The notes below the pieces were generated by a model, which was not told where the DNA came from, ran no database searches, and saw only the letters and a list, made by a program, of their open reading frames with translations. Both the position numbers and the translations under genes were made by a program. From Gramella sp. AN32 (GTDB lineage Bacteria; Bacteroidota; Bacteroidia; Flavobacteriales; Flavobacteriaceae), in NCBI RefSeq assembly GCF_023718305.1, contig NZ_QEYO01000003.1, positions 62,001 to 126,000 on the forward strand: a DNA stretch of 64,000 nucleotides. Direction: 5' to 3'. Shown one piece after another: positions 54,706 through 63,966 of the stretch (position 1 is the first letter of the stretch; each line of letters begins with the position of its first letter).

Positions 54706-55935
54706 TTATTCAAATTCTGACCTCAATACCCGGAACACATCCTGAACGGTTTCTTCTTCAAGATCTGTTCTTCTAATCAGGTCGGCAACGTCCTGCTCCA
54801 GCACACTTTTCGCTGTATCAAGACCAATTTTTGAAAATTCTGCTATGACCCAATCCTCAATTTCATCAGAAAATTCTTTAAGCTCAACATCTTCTTCAAC
54901 ACCTTCTCTGTAAACATCAATTTCATAACCGGTAAGTTGACCAGCTAATCTAATATTGTGCCCACCTCTACCAATTGCTTTAGAAACTTCCTCGGGTTTT
55001 AACATTACCTCTGCAGTCCTTGCCTCCTCATCCATCTTAATAGAGGTGATCTTAGCAGGACTTAAAGCCCGGGTAATAAATAATTGCTCGTTATTGGTGA
55101 AATTGATCACATCAATGTTCTCATTCCCCAATTCCCTAACGATGCTATGGATCCTGGAACCTTTCATTCCCACGCAAGCACCAACGGGATCAATTCTATC
55201 ATCATAAGAATCTACCGCAACTTTCGCTTTTTCACCAGGTACACGCACTACTTTTTTAATCGTAATCAAACCATCAAAAACTTCCGGGATTTCCTGTTCG
55301 AACAATTTCTCAAGGAAAACGGGAGATGTTCTGGACATGATGATGGTGGGCTTATTACCTTTTAATTCTACACTTTCAATAATCCCCCTAACATTTTCTC
55401 CTTTTCTGAAAAAATCTGAAGGGATTTGACGGTCCTTAGGAAGCACTATTTCATTGCCCTCATCATCCAATAGGATAATGGCCCTGTGCCTAATATGATG
55501 AACTTCCGCAGTATAGATCTCTCCTTCGAGATCTTTAAACTGCTTGTAAATATTCGTATTGTCATGCTCGTGAATCTTAGAGATAAGATTTTGACGCAAG
55601 GCCAAAATCGCACGTCTTCCAAGATCAATAAGCTTTACTTCTTCAGATACATCTTCACCAACTTCAAAATCTGGCTCGATCTTTCTGGCCTGAGTAAGGG
55701 AAATTTCCCTGTTATCATCTTCTACTTCACCATCAGCTACAACGATCCGGTTTCTCCAGATTTCAAGATCCCCTTTATCCGGGTTTACAATAATATCAAA
55801 ATTATCGTCTTCGCCATACTTTTTCTTTAAAGCATTTCTAAATACATCCTCTAAAATCGCCATTAGCGTAACACGATCTATTAATTTATCGTCTTTAAAT
55901 TCTGAGAATGACTCAATCAACGCGATATTTTCCAT
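54706..55935 (-). CDS. nusA: Transcription factor NusA
   Basis: A 409-residue protein with the N-terminal RNA polymerase-binding domain (to about 130), S1 domain (about 135-200), two KH domains (IDPVGACVGMKGSRIHSIVR, KAIGRGGHNIRLAGQLTG) and a short C terminus without the acidic repeats of enterobacterial NusA. It modulates pausing, termination and antitermination. It lies 12 bp after rimP and 53 bp before infB. Confidence 0.97.
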   Translation of the reverse strand: MENIALIESFSEFKDDKLIDRVTLMAILEDVFRNALKKKYGEDDNFDIIVNPDKGDLEIWRNRIVVADGEVEDDNREISLTQARKIEPDFEVGEDVSEEVKLIDLGRRAILALRQNLISKIHEHDNTNIYKQFKDLEGEIYTAEVHHIRHRAIILLDDEGNEIVLPKDRQIPSDFFRKGENVRGIIESVELKGNKPTIIMSRTSPVFLEKLFEQEIPEVFDGLITIKKVVRVPGEKAKVAVDSYDDRIDPVGACVGMKGSRIHSIVRELGNENIDVINFTNNEQLFITRALSPAKITSIKMDEEARTAEVMLKPEEVSKAIGRGGHNIRLAGQLTGYEIDVYREGVEEDVELKEFSDEIEDWVIAEFSKIGLDTAKSVLEQDVADLIRRTDLEEETVQDVFRVLRSEFE

Positions 55936-55947
55936 ATCAATATGTGA

Positions 55948-56409
55948 TTAAAATGTTATTTTAACTTTCGCTTCTACAATGCTGGAATAAGGAATTACTT
56001 CTTCCTTATCAACTGTTATCTTTCCTTTACCTACGGGCTTTGGTTCCCTGGCTTTCCACTCCAGCTTTATGCCTTTATCATCGACTTCCACCAGATCTCC
56101 TTCAAATTTATCGTTTTCAGTCTTTACCCTTAACCGGCGGCCAATATTCTTTTTATATTGTCTGGGAATACTCAAAGGTTCTGAAACTCCGGCCGAGGTA
56201 ACTTCTAAAGAAAAATCTTCTTCCTCCCGGTCTAAATTGTGTTCTACACCACGACTCACGGTGATGCAGTCATTTACTGACACCCCACTGTCCCCGTCAA
56301 TCACTATTTTAATATGATTGGCAGAATTTATTTCAAGGCTTATTAAAAATAAAGAATTATTTTCTTCGAAAACCTGATTGGCCAATTTTTCAACTTTCTC
56401 CTTCAGCAT
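55948..56409 (-). CDS. rimP: Ribosome maturation factor RimP
   Basis: A 153-residue protein with the two RimP domains: alpha/beta N-terminal (KIVIDGDSGVSVNDCITVSR, LEVTSAGVSEPL) and SH3-like C-terminal (LRVKTENDKFEGDLVEVDDK). It aids maturation of the 30S subunit. It heads the rimP-nusA-infB operon and is preceded by a terminator-like hairpin only a few bases from its ATG. Confidence 0.95.
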   Translation of the reverse strand: MLKEKVEKLANQVFEENNSLFLISLEINSANHIKIVIDGDSGVSVNDCITVSRGVEHNLDREEEDFSLEVTSAGVSEPLSIPRQYKKNIGRRLRVKTENDKFEGDLVEVDDKGIKLEWKAREPKPVGKGKITVDKEEVIPYSSIVEAKVKITF

Positions 56410-56416
56410 AGATTAT

Positions 56417-56441
56417 AAAAAGAGGGGACTTATGTCCCCTC
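56417..56441 (-). terminator. Terminator-like hairpin immediately before rimP
   Basis: On the minus strand GAGGGGAC and GTCCCCTC pair around ATAA and are followed by a run of T, ending about 7 bases before the rimP ATG. It could end the upstream AsmA-like transcript or act as an attenuator in the rimP leader. Confidence 0.75.
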
Positions 56442-56551
56442 GCTGTACCTTTTTTAAGTTTCAACGCTGCAAATATAATATTTTTTTTCAAGTATAAAAA
56501 CGTGGCCCTAAAGGAATTATTCCTACGTCGAATTTTCAGAGGCTGAAGCGC

Positions 56552-58081
56552 CTAAATAAAAGATTTTAAAGCTCCTGTCTTCACACATTTCCAGAGAAAA
56601 TTCCAAAATGATTTGCTGGTGTCCCTTTCCACTGAAATTTCTTTGTAATTACGTTTTTCATTCACGGCTTTATTCCGAATGATCAAATTGGCAATTGCTG
56701 AGACTACTTTATTCTTCCCCTTTCCATTCTTCCGCAGGACTTCGACTTTAAAATTTTTATAGTCAAGTTTTATTTCTCCATTGGCATTATAATTATTCCC
56801 CTTGAAATTATAATAAAGGTTGGTAATATTCCCACTAGCTTCAATATTAAGTGCAGGCCTAAGAAACTGATTGATCGCTTCTGCCCGTAAACCGCCCATA
56901 TATCCCGAAATGGTGAAATTATCTGAAGTATCATTAATTAGAAATTCCCAATCTGCAGTAATTGTGGCAACTTCCAGGATTTTTCCTTCTGCATGGATAA
57001 TTGTTTTAGGAAAATCTTCTCGATCCAATCCAATATTGGTCAAATTTGTTATCGAAGCATTCAAATTGGAAAAATCAACCGTTCCCGGAGGCCTATCAGT
57101 GTTTATCCTCTCTTCATACTTTAAATATACATCTGCTAGTTTTAAAGTATCTATTCCTAATTTTAAAGAAGCTTCTCTAAGCATTCTACTATAAAGAGGT
57201 TTTAAAGTATTATCATCAGGCTGTGTTTTGTCACGATAAATATAAAATTTAGCGCCGGTAATCTCCGTTAAATCATTTCTGATTTGGAGCGAATCATTTT
57301 GAATTGACCAGGTTAATTTTTTTACCCCTACTGAATCTATTTCAAGGTCGTACCAATCTTTTTCAACCTGAATATGAGCCTGATGTTCCGTCTTTGAAAA
57401 TTTTGGCTTTAGTTTAAAACGTTTGATTAAAAGATCATTGTTTTTAATTATAAAATTTCCTGCATATACGTTCTGCCATGCATTCAAATCATAATAAATA
57501 CTATCGGCATTCAGTAAAATAAGGTCATAATCAAACGGAATTTGCTCTTTTAAGGTTTTAGAATTGATCCTTACCTCATCCAAATTAATCTTTTCAATTT
57601 TGGTGTACAGGCGATGGTTGATGCTGTCTTTATCGAAGATTTCAAAACTCCCGCCCGTTACTATTATATTTTTAATACGAACCCTGCTATTAAAATCTGA
57701 AGACGGGGATTTATCTTCTTCAATCGTGTCACCTGCTTCTTTCTCAAAATTGTAAAATTTAATTACCGGTTTTGAAATATTAAGATTTCCTACGACAATA
57801 TCCTTATTCATTATATACTCCCAAAGTTGAATATTTTCAAGGCGAATTGTATCCACTTCTAAAATTTTACCTTTAAATTTTATAGAAGGGTTAATCAATT
57901 CCGCAGAACGGTTTAATACTTTTACATCTACCTTATCATAGGTGGCATGGATTTTTCTTAGTCCGTCTTCCAGGCTTTTTTTAATCTTTTTTTCAGCAAA
58001 GTTATTTAGAAAAAGGAGCGACAGGATAATTACTATTAGTCCTACTAAGACGCCCACTGCAAATTTCACAGATCTAGTCAA
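56552..58081 (-). CDS. AsmA-like membrane-anchored protein
   Basis: A 509-residue protein with one N-terminal membrane helix (about 6-26) and a long extracytoplasmic part rich in beta strands (NISKPVIKFYNF, IKNIIVTGGSFEIFDKDS, LKLADVYLKYEER, FTISGYMGGLRAEAIN). The pattern of repeated short strands with [L/I]D[T/S]I phrases and a late GEIKLDYKNFKVEV stretch resembles AsmA/DUF748-type proteins, which bridge membranes and move lipids. That assignment is by general resemblance only. It lies upstream of rimP on the same strand, separated by 140 bp and a hairpin. Confidence 0.7.
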   Translation of the reverse strand: MTRSVKFAVGVLVGLIVIILSLLFLNNFAEKKIKKSLEDGLRKIHATYDKVDVKVLNRSAELINPSIKFKGKILEVDTIRLENIQLWEYIMNKDIVVGNLNISKPVIKFYNFEKEAGDTIEEDKSPSSDFNSRVRIKNIIVTGGSFEIFDKDSINHRLYTKIEKINLDEVRINSKTLKEQIPFDYDLILLNADSIYYDLNAWQNVYAGNFIIKNNDLLIKRFKLKPKFSKTEHQAHIQVEKDWYDLEIDSVGVKKLTWSIQNDSLQIRNDLTEITGAKFYIYRDKTQPDDNTLKPLYSRMLREASLKLGIDTLKLADVYLKYEERINTDRPPGTVDFSNLNASITNLTNIGLDREDFPKTIIHAEGKILEVATITADWEFLINDTSDNFTISGYMGGLRAEAINQFLRPALNIEASGNITNLYYNFKGNNYNANGEIKLDYKNFKVEVLRKNGKGKNKVVSAIANLIIRNKAVNEKRNYKEISVERDTSKSFWNFLWKCVKTGALKSFI

Positions 58082-58235
58082 TAGCTATAATTTAAGCTAA
58101 GCAAATTACAATATGGAATGCTTTGTAGATAATGGTTTAAGATTTTTTAACTTAAAAACTTGGGATTGCCAGCTTTACAAAGTTAAATTTTCGTCAAACT
58201 TGCTTTAGAATTTAATTTTGTAAGAATTCTGAGAT

Positions 58236-58243
58236 TATATTTG
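58236..58243 (+). promoter_or_regulatory. -7 promoter box before the 66-residue gene
   Basis: TATATTTG matches TAnnTTTG, 19 bp before the ATG. It supports the short frame as a real gene. Confidence 0.5.
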
Positions 58244-58262
58244 TGTAAATCCCATAGAAAAA

Positions 58263-58463
58263 ATGTTTTTAAAATTTAGTCTTAAAGCTTTGTTCATAAT
58301 CGTTGAAATCTTTTTAGGGATTTACAGCCTAATTATGAGTGACAGTTTACTGGTTAAATTTGCATTTTTTGTTTTGACTGCAGGAATTATTGCATTTATT
58401 GTAGTTAAATTTATTCACAAGGTGCTACCTGTGGATAATGACTATTTAAATTCTGAAAACTAG
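58263..58463 (+). CDS. Small membrane protein of unknown function
   Basis: A 66-residue protein with two hydrophobic segments (about 7-25 and 30-52) and a short polar tail ending NDYLNSEN. A -7 promoter box upstream and a clear terminator downstream make it a likely single-gene transcript. No family is recognised. Confidence 0.65.
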   Translation: MFLKFSLKALFIIVEIFLGIYSLIMSDSLLVKFAFFVLTAGIIAFIVVKFIHKVLPVDNDYLNSEN

Positions 58464-58487
58464 AATTAATTTTTTAATCATATTTTT

Positions 58488-58520
58488 GAAAATCCGTTGA
58501 GTCTTTCAACGGATTTTTTA
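58488..58520 (+). terminator. Intrinsic terminator
   Basis: AATCCGTTGA and TCAACGGATT pair around GTCTT and are followed by TTTTTA, 25 bp after the small membrane protein gene. Confidence 0.85.
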
Positions 58521-58537
58521 TTTTAAAAAAATCTGAA

Positions 58538-59155
58538 ATGCGTCTGGTTTGTTTAGCTGATACCCACAATAAGCATCATGATATGGTAATTCCTGATGGT
58601 GATATTTTGATTCATGCAGGCGATTGCACCGATGGTGGATCAAAACACGAAACCGAAGATTTTTTAAAATGGATGGAATCCCAAATGCATCCTGTAAAGA
58701 TTTTAGTACCCGGCAATCATGACTTCTATTTTGAAAAACAGGAAAATTTAGAAAATTTACCACTTTCCATTCATACCCTCATCAATCAATCCCTGATTAT
58801 TGAGTATTTACAATTTTGGGGTTCGCCCGTAACCCCCGGAGATGGTCACTGGGCATTTAATGAAGAAAGAGGAAAGTCCATTCGAAAATACTGGGATAAA
58901 ATCCCCGAGCACACTAATATTTTAATAACCCATTCACCGCCTTATGGACTTATGGATGACATCGAAAAAGGAATGAAATTAGGGTGTGAAGAATTGAAAA
59001 AAGCCGTTGAAAGAGTACAACCCGATTATCATCTCTTTGGCCATGTACATTATTCAGCAGGCTTAGCGAGAATAAAGAACACTACCTATTATAACCTTTC
59101 CCAACTGGATGAGAGAGGGAGAATTATGCATTCACCGGCAATAATAAACATTTAA
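58538..59155 (+). CDS. Calcineurin-like metallophosphoesterase
   Basis: A 205-residue enzyme with the full set of metal-ligand motifs: CLADTHNKHH, ILIHAGDCTDGG, VPGNHDFYF, ITHSPPYG and LFGHVHYSAG. No signal peptide, so cytoplasmic. Relatives are phosphodiesterases or nucleases of varied substrate; none can be named here. It starts 17 bp after the terminator of the preceding gene. Confidence 0.88.
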   Translation: MRLVCLADTHNKHHDMVIPDGDILIHAGDCTDGGSKHETEDFLKWMESQMHPVKILVPGNHDFYFEKQENLENLPLSIHTLINQSLIIEYLQFWGSPVTPGDGHWAFNEERGKSIRKYWDKIPEHTNILITHSPPYGLMDDIEKGMKLGCEELKKAVERVQPDYHLFGHVHYSAGLARIKNTTYYNLSQLDERGRIMHSPAIINI

Positions 59156-59288
59156 TCGGATATTTATATAACAAATCAATTTACAAGTTAAATAAATATT
59201 AAGGCTAAATTTATTACCTTTTTTTTAACAGCATTTCGCTTGTCTAATAGTACTTTAGCCAAGTTGAATATGAAGAAATTTGAAAAGC

Positions 59289-59618
59289 ATGAATAAAATT
59301 ACTCCCCCCGAGCTTATCAATGAAATAAAAAATTTGATAGCTTACAGCGTTTCAAACCCAGACCTAGAGAATTCTAACTTTAGGCTACTTCATCGTGCTA
59401 TTATAAAGAAATATTTCGAAGCTAAAAATGTAAGGATCGATTACATAAACCAAACCATCGATTTACAGCTTCCAGTTGGAAAAAAGAAGTACACAAGTCT
59501 TAGTATTGAGTGCCAGGATTTGGAAAGATTCTTAAAATCCTGCTTGAAGAAGGATGACAAAAGTGTTTTCTTCTATCAGAGTATTCTTACGCATTATAAT
59601 ATGATCTCTGCAGCATAA
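59289..59618 (+). CDS. Conserved-looking hypothetical protein
   Basis: A 109-residue protein started at ATG 59289 (MNKITPPELIN); a TTG three codons earlier is in frame. Two helical parts surround a strand pair (YINQTIDLQLPVGKKKYTSL), and the tail has ERFLKSCLKKDDKSVFFYQS. No domain is recognised. It is convergent with the response regulator gene, ending 12 bp from it. Confidence 0.6.
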   Translation: MNKITPPELINEIKNLIAYSVSNPDLENSNFRLLHRAIIKKYFEAKNVRIDYINQTIDLQLPVGKKKYTSLSIECQDLERFLKSCLKKDDKSVFFYQSILTHYNMISAA

Positions 59619-59630
59619 ACCAACTTTGTT

Positions 59631-60020
59631 CTAAATCGATCTTTTTATCATATTTTCAATCATCTTTAAATTACTCCAATTTACGGGTTTAGTAATAAAT
59701 CCTGAAATCTCCTTATAATTTTCAGCTTTTTCTATATCAGAATAGGCGATTGACGAGGACACAATAAAAATTAGTGAATTTTTAAGTTCATCCCGAAATT
59801 CTTTACGTAAGTAATCCAGAAATTGCCATCCATCCATAATGGGCATATTGATATCTACAAGAATAACATCTGGGAATGCTCTCTTCTTAAGCCTTTCAAT
59901 AGCAGCTTTCGCGGATAGAAAATATTCAAACTCATTAAATATCTCAGATTGAGTAATAATCTTTTTTATGATCATTTGATAGATCTCATCATCGTCGATT
60001 ATCCAGACAGATTTGCTCAT
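59631..60020 (-). CDS. Single-domain response regulator
   Basis: A 129-residue CheY-like receiver with the acidic pocket IIDDDE (9-11), phosphoacceptor Asp56 (ILVDINMPIMDG), the switch serine (VSSS, 88-90) and Lys111 (ITKPVNW). No output domain, so it works by protein contact or in a phosphorelay. It overlaps the histidine kinase gene by 4 bp and is its likely partner. Confidence 0.93.
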   Translation of the reverse strand: MSKSVWIIDDDEIYQMIIKKIITQSEIFNEFEYFLSAKAAIERLKKRAFPDVILVDINMPIMDGWQFLDYLRKEFRDELKNSLIFIVSSSIAYSDIEKAENYKEISGFITKPVNWSNLKMIENMIKRSI

Positions 60021-62368
60021 TTAAATAAGATCTTAAAGATGGTACCTTTATTAATACAACTTTCAATTTTAATTTCACCCCCCATGGCTTCAATCTGATT
60101 TTTGCTGATGAAAAGCCCTACCCCTCTCGATTCCGCATTACTGGTAAATGTTTGATAGAGACCAAACACTTTTTCGCCATATTTATCTAAATCGATCCCT
60201 ATCCCGTTATCTCTTATTTCCATGATCCACTTATCTGAAATTTTTTCCGCGGAAATCTTTATAACAGGATCCCTTTCCTGATGACTATATCGCAAAGCAT
60301 TCGTAATAAAATTAAGCAAAATACTCTCCATATAAGCGGGGTTGAAATTCACCACCATCTCTTCGGGAATATCATTGATAATTTTCCCCCTTTTCCTGTC
60401 TATTTGAAGGCTTAGCACATCAATAGATTTTATAAGATAATCCCGAACTTTGATGGGTGCAGCTACAATATTAAGATTGGTATTAATTGAAACTACTTCA
60501 TTTAAATCGTGTAGCGATTGATTTAGGTTTTCAGAAACCTTGTGCAGCATATTAATATAACACGTCTTATCATCTTTGTTACCATCAATTTCATACAATT
60601 CCAGGATAGATTGAAAATTACTCGAATGAGACCTCAAATTATGGGAAACGATATAAGCAAAATTCAGCAGACGTTTATTCTGTTCCATGACAAAATCGTA
60701 AGATTTATTCAAATTGATCTCAGCTTCCATTTTACCTGTTACATCTCGAAGATTTACTACATATCCGTCTATACTTTTTTCATTAAGCAAATTAGTGATG
60801 GTAGCGTTTACCCAAATATAGTTATCGAATTTAGTTTTCATCCGCATAACAACATCTGTAATAGGGGTTCCAGGATTTTCATTTGCTTCCATGAATTTTT
60901 CCAGAACCGATTCCTTTTCTTGAGGATGGATCATAGAAAAAATATCTGCCCCGGAAAGACTTAGTGAATCATATCCTGTGATACGCTTCAGAGAAGGTGT
61001 AAAATAAATCGCTTCACCTTGTACATTAATTATAAGAATTATTTCATTGCTGTTTTCAACCAGACTTCGAAAACGTTTTTCGTTCTCTATGAGTTTTTGT
61101 TTGGCAGCGATCTGAGCTGAAATATCTTCAATAATAGCAATATGCGAAGTCGCTTCTTCGCCTTTCGGCCAGAGAGCCGATACATTTAGATTGACCCAAA
61201 GGTATTTACCGTTTTTTCTTATTAATCTCTTTTGCAGGCTATATTCCCGAATTTCATTATTCCGCAGCTTCTCCATCATTGAAGTATTAGTACCGGTATC
61301 TTCCGGATGGGATACAGCCCTATAATCCAGTTTAATTAATTCCTCGTCAGAATAACCTAAAAGATCTTTACACTGCTGGTTTGCCTCCAAAATCATCCCG
61401 GTTTTAGAATCAACTCTCATCATTCCAATTGCGGCCTGGTTAAAAATTGTACGAAACCTCAATTCGCTTTGGGCAAGCTTGCCCGACTGTTCTTTAACCT
61501 TTTGAGATAAAATTCCTGGCTGGCGCAGGACATAATAAATAAACCAGCCGAATAATCCCGAAAAAAGAGCGATTAAAATAGCCACAGGAAGAAGCACATT
61601 AAAAGGTTCCTGGGGTTTCGTGGGGATCACATAAATATTCCATTCACCATCAGGCAGGTTAATAGTTTCAGAATAAGAAAGATCTAGATTATCACTTCTC
61701 TCAAGAAAAAATTCTTCTTCTCCTGTTACAGGATGTAATTTACTAAACTGAAAGTCATACTTTCCATTCCCTAACTCTTTGATCCCTGAATTCTCTATTA
61801 GATTATCAAAATGAATAATTACTGCGGAAAATCCCCAGAATTCATTTTTAATAAAAACCGGGAGTCGGCCAATTATAGCCAAACCTCCCTGCCGAAGTTC
61901 AAAGGGACCGGCAAAAAACATTTTTTTCTCCTGTATAGCCTTTAAAGCTTCTCCTCTTTTATCGGGATCTTCAAGAATATTATAATTTATAGCATCCTTA
62001 TTTTCCTCATAAGGATATACCTGTTTGATAATTCCATCAGGCACAGTCTCTACCCCATCCAGATTTGGATTATTATCCACCAACTGGGAAGCTACTTCCT
62101 CAAAATTCTTAATATCACCATTATCATCAATCTGAAGGGCTAGAGAGAGGGCCGCGGAGGAACCGGTTTTTAAAGTTTGCGCAATATTTTGTTCCACAAC
62201 CTCTGTAATTACAGACATTTCATTTAAACGTTGCTCTATTAAGATTTGATAACGTTGCCAAAGGATGAAAAACCCAATAATAAGAAGAAATAAAAAAATG
62301 AGTACCGCAGTAATAACAGGCCTTCTACTGAATACATTATGCGATGACTTCACATTATTATTTGCCAT
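60017..62368 (-). CDS. CHASE-domain sensor histidine kinase with two PAS domains
   Basis: A 783-residue membrane kinase. First helix about 18-37, then a periplasmic CHASE-type sensor (about 75-250, with IIKQVYPYEENKDAINYNIL and FWGFSAVIIHFDNLI), second helix about 260-280, PAS 1 (about 300-425), PAS 2 (about 430-550), a histidine phosphoacceptor helix (FAYIVSHNLRSHSSNFQSIL) and the ATPase domain (LNFITNALRYSHQ, IRDNGIGID, SRGVGLFISKN). CHASE domains sense small molecules; the ligand is unknown. It is translationally coupled to the response regulator gene. Confidence 0.93.
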   Translation of the reverse strand: MANNNVKSSHNVFSRRPVITAVLIFLFLLIIGFFILWQRYQILIEQRLNEMSVITEVVEQNIAQTLKTGSSAALSLALQIDDNGDIKNFEEVASQLVDNNPNLDGVETVPDGIIKQVYPYEENKDAINYNILEDPDKRGEALKAIQEKKMFFAGPFELRQGGLAIIGRLPVFIKNEFWGFSAVIIHFDNLIENSGIKELGNGKYDFQFSKLHPVTGEEEFFLERSDNLDLSYSETINLPDGEWNIYVIPTKPQEPFNVLLPVAILIALFSGLFGWFIYYVLRQPGILSQKVKEQSGKLAQSELRFRTIFNQAAIGMMRVDSKTGMILEANQQCKDLLGYSDEELIKLDYRAVSHPEDTGTNTSMMEKLRNNEIREYSLQKRLIRKNGKYLWVNLNVSALWPKGEEATSHIAIIEDISAQIAAKQKLIENEKRFRSLVENSNEIILIINVQGEAIYFTPSLKRITGYDSLSLSGADIFSMIHPQEKESVLEKFMEANENPGTPITDVVMRMKTKFDNYIWVNATITNLLNEKSIDGYVVNLRDVTGKMEAEINLNKSYDFVMEQNKRLLNFAYIVSHNLRSHSSNFQSILELYEIDGNKDDKTCYINMLHKVSENLNQSLHDLNEVVSINTNLNIVAAPIKVRDYLIKSIDVLSLQIDRKRGKIINDIPEEMVVNFNPAYMESILLNFITNALRYSHQERDPVIKISAEKISDKWIMEIRDNGIGIDLDKYGEKVFGLYQTFTSNAESRGVGLFISKNQIEAMGGEIKIESCINKGTIFKILFK

Positions 62369-62419
62369 TCAGGTTTAGGTAGTAGGGTTTAAAAATGTCT
62401 AAAAATAATTCGGGCACCT

Positions 62420-62427
62420 CAAATATA
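62420..62427 (-). promoter_or_regulatory. -7 promoter box before the kinase gene
   Basis: TATATTTG on the minus strand, 52 bp before the kinase ATG, matches TAnnTTTG; the -33 region is unclear. Confidence 0.4.
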
Positions 62428-62521
62428 AGTAATTGAAATAAATAAAAACAGAGAAACGGTAAGAGTGAAAGAAAAAAGAAAGAAAAAGAGAAAGGAAATT
62501 AGAAAAATCAAATCCTTAGCC

Positions 62522-63859
62522 TTAAAAGGATTTGATTACCTGAAGGCCGGTGCCGTAGATGGGTTTCGCCAAAGTGGAATATTCAGCCCCAAAAATTGGC
62601 TTAAAATCTAGTCCAAATTCACTTAGGCTAATATCAAAGTACAAATAGGTATTCCTACTTATTTCTCCAGCTTTGGCAGTGGGATCACTCTTGTAATTGA
62701 TCCTGGAAAGCATAAATTTAAAAGGCAGATTTTTATAAGAGGTTTTCAGTAAACCATTGAAACCGGCATGATGAGCCTGGAACTTACTGGCAAAAACTAA
62801 ATCCTGCCCCTCATCGTATTTAAAAAACGGCAAGCCAATAATTCTTTTTTGATAAGCCCATGCCGATTGGTAGGGACCGCTATTAAAATAATTATCAAAA
62901 TTATGAATTTTGGCACTTTTACTTTGATCTAGCGTATGGTAAAATTCATAAATAACACTTTGAAAAAAAGTACCTGCCCGTCTACTTTTCACAAAAATCC
63001 CATAACGACCATCAGGAAAATTTGCGAATCTGCTTCCGGAGCCATCTTCAAAAAAATGATTATAGATAAAACCCAAATCCAAACCAGAGGTTAAATAATT
63101 AAGGTTTAATTCATAAACACCTAAGTGATTACCCAGAACATTTTGTTGATCGGCTAGATTGGCGTTCTCCCCTCCTTCCCTTCCAAAAACAACTTTTAAA
63201 TAATCTTTTAAACCTTCAGGTTGGTTTATTAGGGATTTAGACTTGCCCCCCCATTGGGCATAATGCTGAATCCCAGCCCTAATTGAGAATTTATTCTCTT
63301 CGCTATAAATTAGATGAAAACTTTTATGATGAAGTTTGGGATACTTCTTATACTTATTATCATCTATAATATATTCAGCCCAGGAAAAATCAAGAGCAAG
63401 CTTTGGAAAAATGTTCAGGGGTTCATTAAGGCTTAATTTAAGACCGGGCAGTGCCTGAGAATTGTTTGACCAGGCGAAGTTTTCATTGGTAGCGCTCAAC
63501 CCATCATAATACAATGGACGTTGTTTTTTCCCAATAACAAATTTTAGTCTACGGTAATTAATCTCCCAGAATAGTTCAGAAGCCCGAAAATGACTTTTAT
63601 AATCATCATAAAATAACCCGCCGCCAATTTTTATATCCAAATTTCTGGTTAAGTCCCTGGAAAATTCCAAACTGGTTAAGCCTGCGAAAGAACTACCCAC
63701 AGAAATTTGTCCATTTTGATTATGATAAAACCAAAAAGGTAGATCATCCTGATTAGCATAAAATCCATTCAGGCTTATCGATCCGGAAAAATCATTTTGC
63801 GCAAAGCCAAATTTAAATGAGACAAAAAATATAATTAAAAGTAACCTCTTCTTTTTCAT
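62522..63859 (-). CDS. Capsule assembly Wzi-family outer membrane protein
   Basis: A 445-residue protein with a signal peptide (1-20, FGFAQ) and a beta-barrel-like pattern throughout. Wzi-type phrases are GFYANQDDLPFWFYHNQNGQ, FVIGKKQRPLYYDGLSATNE and HHAGFNGLLKTSYKN. Wzi anchors capsule or surface polysaccharide to the outer membrane in enterobacteria; Bacteroidota members may have other roles. No capsule genes are near. It is upstream of the kinase gene but separated by 150 bp. Confidence 0.78.
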   Translation of the reverse strand: MKKKRLLLIIFFVSFKFGFAQNDFSGSISLNGFYANQDDLPFWFYHNQNGQISVGSSFAGLTSLEFSRDLTRNLDIKIGGGLFYDDYKSHFRASELFWEINYRRLKFVIGKKQRPLYYDGLSATNENFAWSNNSQALPGLKLSLNEPLNIFPKLALDFSWAEYIIDDNKYKKYPKLHHKSFHLIYSEENKFSIRAGIQHYAQWGGKSKSLINQPEGLKDYLKVVFGREGGENANLADQQNVLGNHLGVYELNLNYLTSGLDLGFIYNHFFEDGSGSRFANFPDGRYGIFVKSRRAGTFFQSVIYEFYHTLDQSKSAKIHNFDNYFNSGPYQSAWAYQKRIIGLPFFKYDEGQDLVFASKFQAHHAGFNGLLKTSYKNLPFKFMLSRINYKSDPTAKAGEISRNTYLYFDISLSEFGLDFKPIFGAEYSTLAKPIYGTGLQVIKSF

Positions 63860-63916
63860 ATAGGTTTGGGCCTATTAATTAGATGTATATCCGTTTTCTG
63901 CCCTAAAAGTTCTTTC

Positions 63917-63966
63917 GTCACCCTGAATGTATTTGACTCCGTCGAATCTTCGATTTCAGGGTCTCC
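63917..63966. repeat. Intergenic inverted repeat (GTCACCCTGAA type)
   Basis: ACCCTGAA (63920-63927) and TTCAGGGT (63955-63962) form the outer arms, with TCGAATCTTCGA nested between. This is a distinct repeat type from those at 18 and 37 kb but similarly placed between genes. Confidence 0.65.
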
